Shown piece after piece: positions 61,617-64,000 of a stretch of 64,000 nt of DNA; within the stretch, counting starts at the first letter, position 1; every line of letters begins with the position of its first letter. Location of the stretch: NCBI RefSeq assembly GCF_006363895.1, contig NZ_CP040953.1. One strand, given 5' to 3'. The notes beneath the pieces were generated by a model, which worked only from the letters and a program-made list of their open reading frames with translations, ran no database searches and was not told the DNA's origin. The translations under genes were made by a program, and so were the position numbers. Source of the DNA: Methylopumilus universalis (GTDB taxonomy: Bacteria > Pseudomonadota > Gammaproteobacteria > Burkholderiales > Methylophilaceae).

Positions 61617-62033
61617 ATGACTTATATAGATTTTTATTTTAATGTAGAAAATAAATTTAATAAAATTCACGAAATCTTAGAAAAAGAGATTTTTCGAAAA
61701 AGAAAAATACATATATCAGTAAGCGATTTAAATGCCGCAGAGTTATTAAGCGATTTTCTTTATACAGCCTCACTTACTTCATTCCTGCCACATACGATAG
61801 TTAATCACGAAGAAAGGGGGCCTGTTCATATCGATTGGGAACATAAACCTTTAAGTGATGACTTTCTGGTTAATTTAAAGCCAGATATTTCATTTTTTTT
61901 TTCAAGGTACTTGAGACTTATTGAGATTGTATCTAACGATGAAGAAGATAAGAAAAAAGCAAGAGATCGTTTAAAGTTTTATCGTGATCGCGGTTATGAG
62001 ATTAAGCTCATTGATGCTACAAAAGAAATTTAA
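61617..62033 (+). CDS. holC: DNA polymerase III subunit chi
   Basis: The 138-residue protein has the HolC pattern: MTYIDFYFNVENKFNKIHEILEK, FLPHTIV (about 59-65), GPVHIDWEHKPLSDDFLVNLKPDISFFFSRYLRLIEIVSNDEEDKKKARDRLKFYRDRGYEIKLIDA. It binds SSB and links the clamp loader. In many proteobacteria it lies between pepA and valS; here valS is not next. Its stop touches the stop of the convergent gcvH. Confidence 0.9.
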   Translation: MTYIDFYFNVENKFNKIHEILEKEIFRKRKIHISVSDLNAAELLSDFLYTASLTSFLPHTIVNHEERGPVHIDWEHKPLSDDFLVNLKPDISFFFSRYLRLIEIVSNDEEDKKKARDRLKFYRDRGYEIKLIDATKEI

Positions 62034-62414
62034 TTAGCGAGTAAGTTCAGCGTATTGAATAGCATCTAAAAAAAGCTCTTTGTTGTTTATGTCATCTTGA
62101 GATGATATTTTACAAATCCAAGTTTCATGAGGCTTGTCGTTAATTATTTCTGGAGATTTTTGAATATTAGGATTAATCTCCATCATCTCACCATTAAGTG
62201 GGCCTATTAAATCAGAAGCAGTTTTGACTGATTCAATCACACCAAAGGCAATGTCTCTTAAGATTTGACTTTGTAATTCTGGTAGCTCTACAAAAACAAT
62301 ATCACCTAAAAGATTTTGTGCGTAATCGGTAATGCCAATTTCATAAGTAGCGTCCCCAATAGATTTAATCCATAGGTGCTCACGCGTATAAATAAGTGTA
62401 TTGGGAATATTCAT
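62034..62414 (-). CDS. gcvH: glycine cleavage system H protein
   Basis: The 126-residue lipoyl carrier has Lys64 in IESVKTASD as the lipoylation site and the family blocks YEIGITDYAQNLLGDIVFVELPE and GPLNGEMMEINP. It carries the aminomethyl group between GcvP and GcvT. The other gcv genes are not in this window. Convergent with holC. Confidence 0.96.
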   Translation of the reverse strand: MNIPNTLIYTREHLWIKSIGDATYEIGITDYAQNLLGDIVFVELPELQSQILRDIAFGVIESVKTASDLIGPLNGEMMEINPNIQKSPEIINDKPHETWICKISSQDDINNKELFLDAIQYAELTR

Positions 62415-62521
62415 AATAAATTAGATAACAGCAATTTTATCTTTAAATACATTAAGTTAATGACAAATATGTTTTTTTTGTTTATTATCGCGTAAATTTA
62501 GTATGAATAGGAGATTACCGA

Positions 62522-63460
62522 GTGAGAGAACGTATCAGACTTTTTTTCATCCTAAGCATCACTTTCTTTCTTGTATTATCTGCAATTTCAGTCGAAGCAA
62601 AACAATCTAAATCTAATAAACCATCAAAAGCAGAATTAGCTGGTATATCTCGAGCAGATACCAAGACTAATAAAGATGGTCTTTTAAGGGTGGCCTCGTC
62701 AAACGCTCTGATTGTAAATCAAAATACAGGCGAAGTATTGTTTGCTAAAGATACCAACACTTTAACTTCTATCGCTTCTGTTACTAAGCTTATGACTGCC
62801 ATGGTAACTTTAGATGCAAATCTTCCTATGGATGAAGAGATTGCCATCACCAATGAAGATGTAGATACGTTAAAAAATTCAAGTTCAAAATTGCCAGTGG
62901 GAACAGTGTTGCCACGATCTGAATTACTTAAAATTGCTTTAATTGCTTCTGATAATCGTGCAGCATCTGCCCTTGGGAGAAATTATCCAACAGGAAAAGC
63001 CGGTTTCGTAAATGCCATGAATATTAAAGCATTACAACTTGATATGACGCGCAGTGAATTTGCAGATCCTACAGGGCTTAATAATCATAATATGTCTACA
63101 GCTGAAGACCTTGTAAAGATGGTAAAAGCTGCATACCAATACCCTGAAATTCGAGAAATTACAACGACAGCTTCATACGAAGCTTACGTTAAAGGACATC
63201 ATGCACCAGTAAATTTTAATAATACAAATGGACTGATTAGAAAGAGTGATTGGATTATTGGTTTATCAAAAACTGGTTTTATCCAAGAAGCTGGAAAATG
63301 TCTTGTCATGCAAGCTATGATAAGTGGGCAGCCTATGATTATAGTATTACTTAAATCCTATGGAAGTGCGACTCGAAGTGCAGATGCAAATAGAATTCGT
63401 AAGTGGATTGAAAAAACCTCTTCAATTTCTTATCTAAATCAATCTAAAAAAGACAGCTAA
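62522..63460 (+). CDS. pbpG: D-alanyl-D-alanine endopeptidase PbpG
   Basis: The 312-residue serine hydrolase has a signal peptide, SIASVTKLM (SxxK, about 88-91), SDN (about 141-143) and KTG in SKTGF (about 256-258), the three motifs of S11 enzymes. It trims peptidoglycan crosslinks in the periplasm. It starts with GTG at 62522 preceded by an AGGAG ribosome-binding site. Its last four bases overlap the stop of topA on the other strand. Confidence 0.92.
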   Translation: MRERIRLFFILSITFFLVLSAISVEAKQSKSNKPSKAELAGISRADTKTNKDGLLRVASSNALIVNQNTGEVLFAKDTNTLTSIASVTKLMTAMVTLDANLPMDEEIAITNEDVDTLKNSSSKLPVGTVLPRSELLKIALIASDNRAASALGRNYPTGKAGFVNAMNIKALQLDMTRSEFADPTGLNNHNMSTAEDLVKMVKAAYQYPEIREITTTASYEAYVKGHHAPVNFNNTNGLIRKSDWIIGLSKTGFIQEAGKCLVMQAMISGQPMIIVLLKSYGSATRSADANRIRKWIEKTSSISYLNQSKKDS

Positions 63461-64000
63461 ACTTTTTTAGCTTTTACGACCCTCTTCTTTGCCGCAGGTT
63501 TTTTAGTAGCTGCTTTTTTCTCAGATGCTTTCTTGACCGTTGTTTTTTTAGCTACAGTTTTCTTTTTACCCTTGCTCGAAGCTTCTTTATTGGTAATAAG
63601 TATTAAAGCCTCTTCCAAAGTAATTTTTTCAATATCCTGATCTTTTGGTAAGGTAACTTTGGTAGAGCCTTTTTGAAGATATGTGCCATAGCGACCATTA
63701 AAGATTTCAACCGAAAGGTTTTCTTCTGGGTCGTTACCCAAAATTCTTAAAGGAGCATTTTTAGCAATAGCTTCTGCAATTAGTTCAAGGGCTCGATCAA
63801 GAGTGATATCAAAAATAGATTCGGATCTAGGAATAGATTTAAATTTGCCATCATAATTTACATAAGGTCCAAAACGTCCAATATTTACAATCACCTTTTT
63901 ACCTGTATCAGGATGGAGGCCCAACTCTTTAGGAAGTGATAAAAGATTTAATGCTATACCTTCATTTAAGTCACTTAATGAAATTTCTTTAGGGACGCTA
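63457..64000 (-). CDS. topA: DNA topoisomerase I, C-terminal end (cut by window edge)
   Basis: The open frame runs to the window edge, so the 5' part is outside. The visible 180 residues include repeated topoisomerase C-terminal blocks: VPKEISLSDLNEGIALNLLSLPKELGLHPDTGKKVIVNIGRFGPYVNYDGKF and VEIFNGRYGTYLQKGSTKVTLPKDQDIEKITLEEALILI, followed by a Lys/Ala-rich tail. The TTG near 63924 is internal, not the start. TopA relaxes negative supercoils. Its frequent partner smg lies at 23.4 kb, far away. Confidence 0.9.
   Translation of the reverse strand, partial: SVPKEISLSDLNEGIALNLLSLPKELGLHPDTGKKVIVNIGRFGPYVNYDGKFKSIPRSESIFDITLDRALELIAEAIAKNAPLRILGNDPEENLSVEIFNGRYGTYLQKGSTKVTLPKDQDIEKITLEEALILITNKEASSKGKKKTVAKKTTVKKASEKKAATKKPAAKKRVVKAKKV

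Noticed and set aside
63457..63924. topA region as a short independent DNA-binding protein starting at TTG 63924
   Set aside because: The frame is open upstream to the window edge and continues the topoisomerase C-terminal repeats, so the TTG is an internal Leu codon.

Overview
The window is a dense, AT-rich stretch of chromosome (low G+C judged by eye, not counted) with a Gram-negative gene set. The gene neighbourhoods are betaproteobacterial: rpoN-hpf-hprK-rapZ next to an EIIA-HPr-EI phosphotransferase chain, ntrYX downstream of def-fmt-rsmB-DUF4390, a SAH riboswitch before ahcY beside metK and metF, 6S RNA next to zapA, and paired DUF3108 genes after purM. Together with very short intergenic gaps and overlapping stop codons this suggests a small-genome betaproteobacterium. 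My best guess is the methylotrophic family Methylophilaceae; this is inference, since no methanol dehydrogenase or 16S gene lies in the window.

Layout. 0-8 kb: a GNAT-like protein, a secreted HNH protein, a 57-residue putative zinc-binding protein, a dedA/ROK kinase pair, a small lipoprotein, selO, three small single-membrane-helix proteins, tRNA-Phe, and an arsC/aquaporin pair. 8-11.2 kb: a vitamin B12 module (cobalamin riboswitch, btuB, a BtuM-like membrane protein). 11.2-20 kb: housekeeping (yggX, phoU, rpiA, ilvA, a YVTN propeller, an EVE protein, 6S RNA, zapA and a ZapB-like protein, xerC, dapF, lpxL). 19.7-23.4 kb: the methyl cycle metK, SAH riboswitch, ahcY, metF. 23.4-30.7 kb: smg, then def-fmt-rsmB-DUF4390-ntrY-ntrX. 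30.7-42.6 kb: a long minus-strand block with xthA, prlC, regulatory PTS, rapZ, hprK, hpf, rpoN, lptB-lptA-lptC, kdsC and kdsD. 42.7-51.1 kb: kef-type antiporter, thiO, SOUL protein, psiE, moaC, bepA-like protease, ahpC-ahpF. 51.1-64 kb: hda, purM, two DUF3108 proteins, a second RsmB-family methyltransferase, ampD, a cation antiporter, an RDD protein, lptG-lptF, pepA, holC, gcvH, pbpG, and the 3' end of topA cut by the window edge.

The genes cooperate in several visible pathways: LPS core and export (kdsC, kdsD, lptA, lptB, lptC, lptF, lptG, lpxL), the SAM/SAH cycle controlled by a SAH-sensing leader, B12 import controlled by a B12-sensing leader, a regulatory phosphorelay without a visible sugar permease, and peroxide defence.

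I see no mobile element, prophage, CRISPR array or obvious genomic island. The most unusual observations are an NtrX response regulator whose AAA+ domain has lost the GAFTGA loop and key Walker residues, an HprK that lacks the usual N-terminal domain, a tandem pair of small cysteine-containing membrane-anchored proteins downstream of tRNA-Phe, and a BtuM-like solitary transporter under B12 control.
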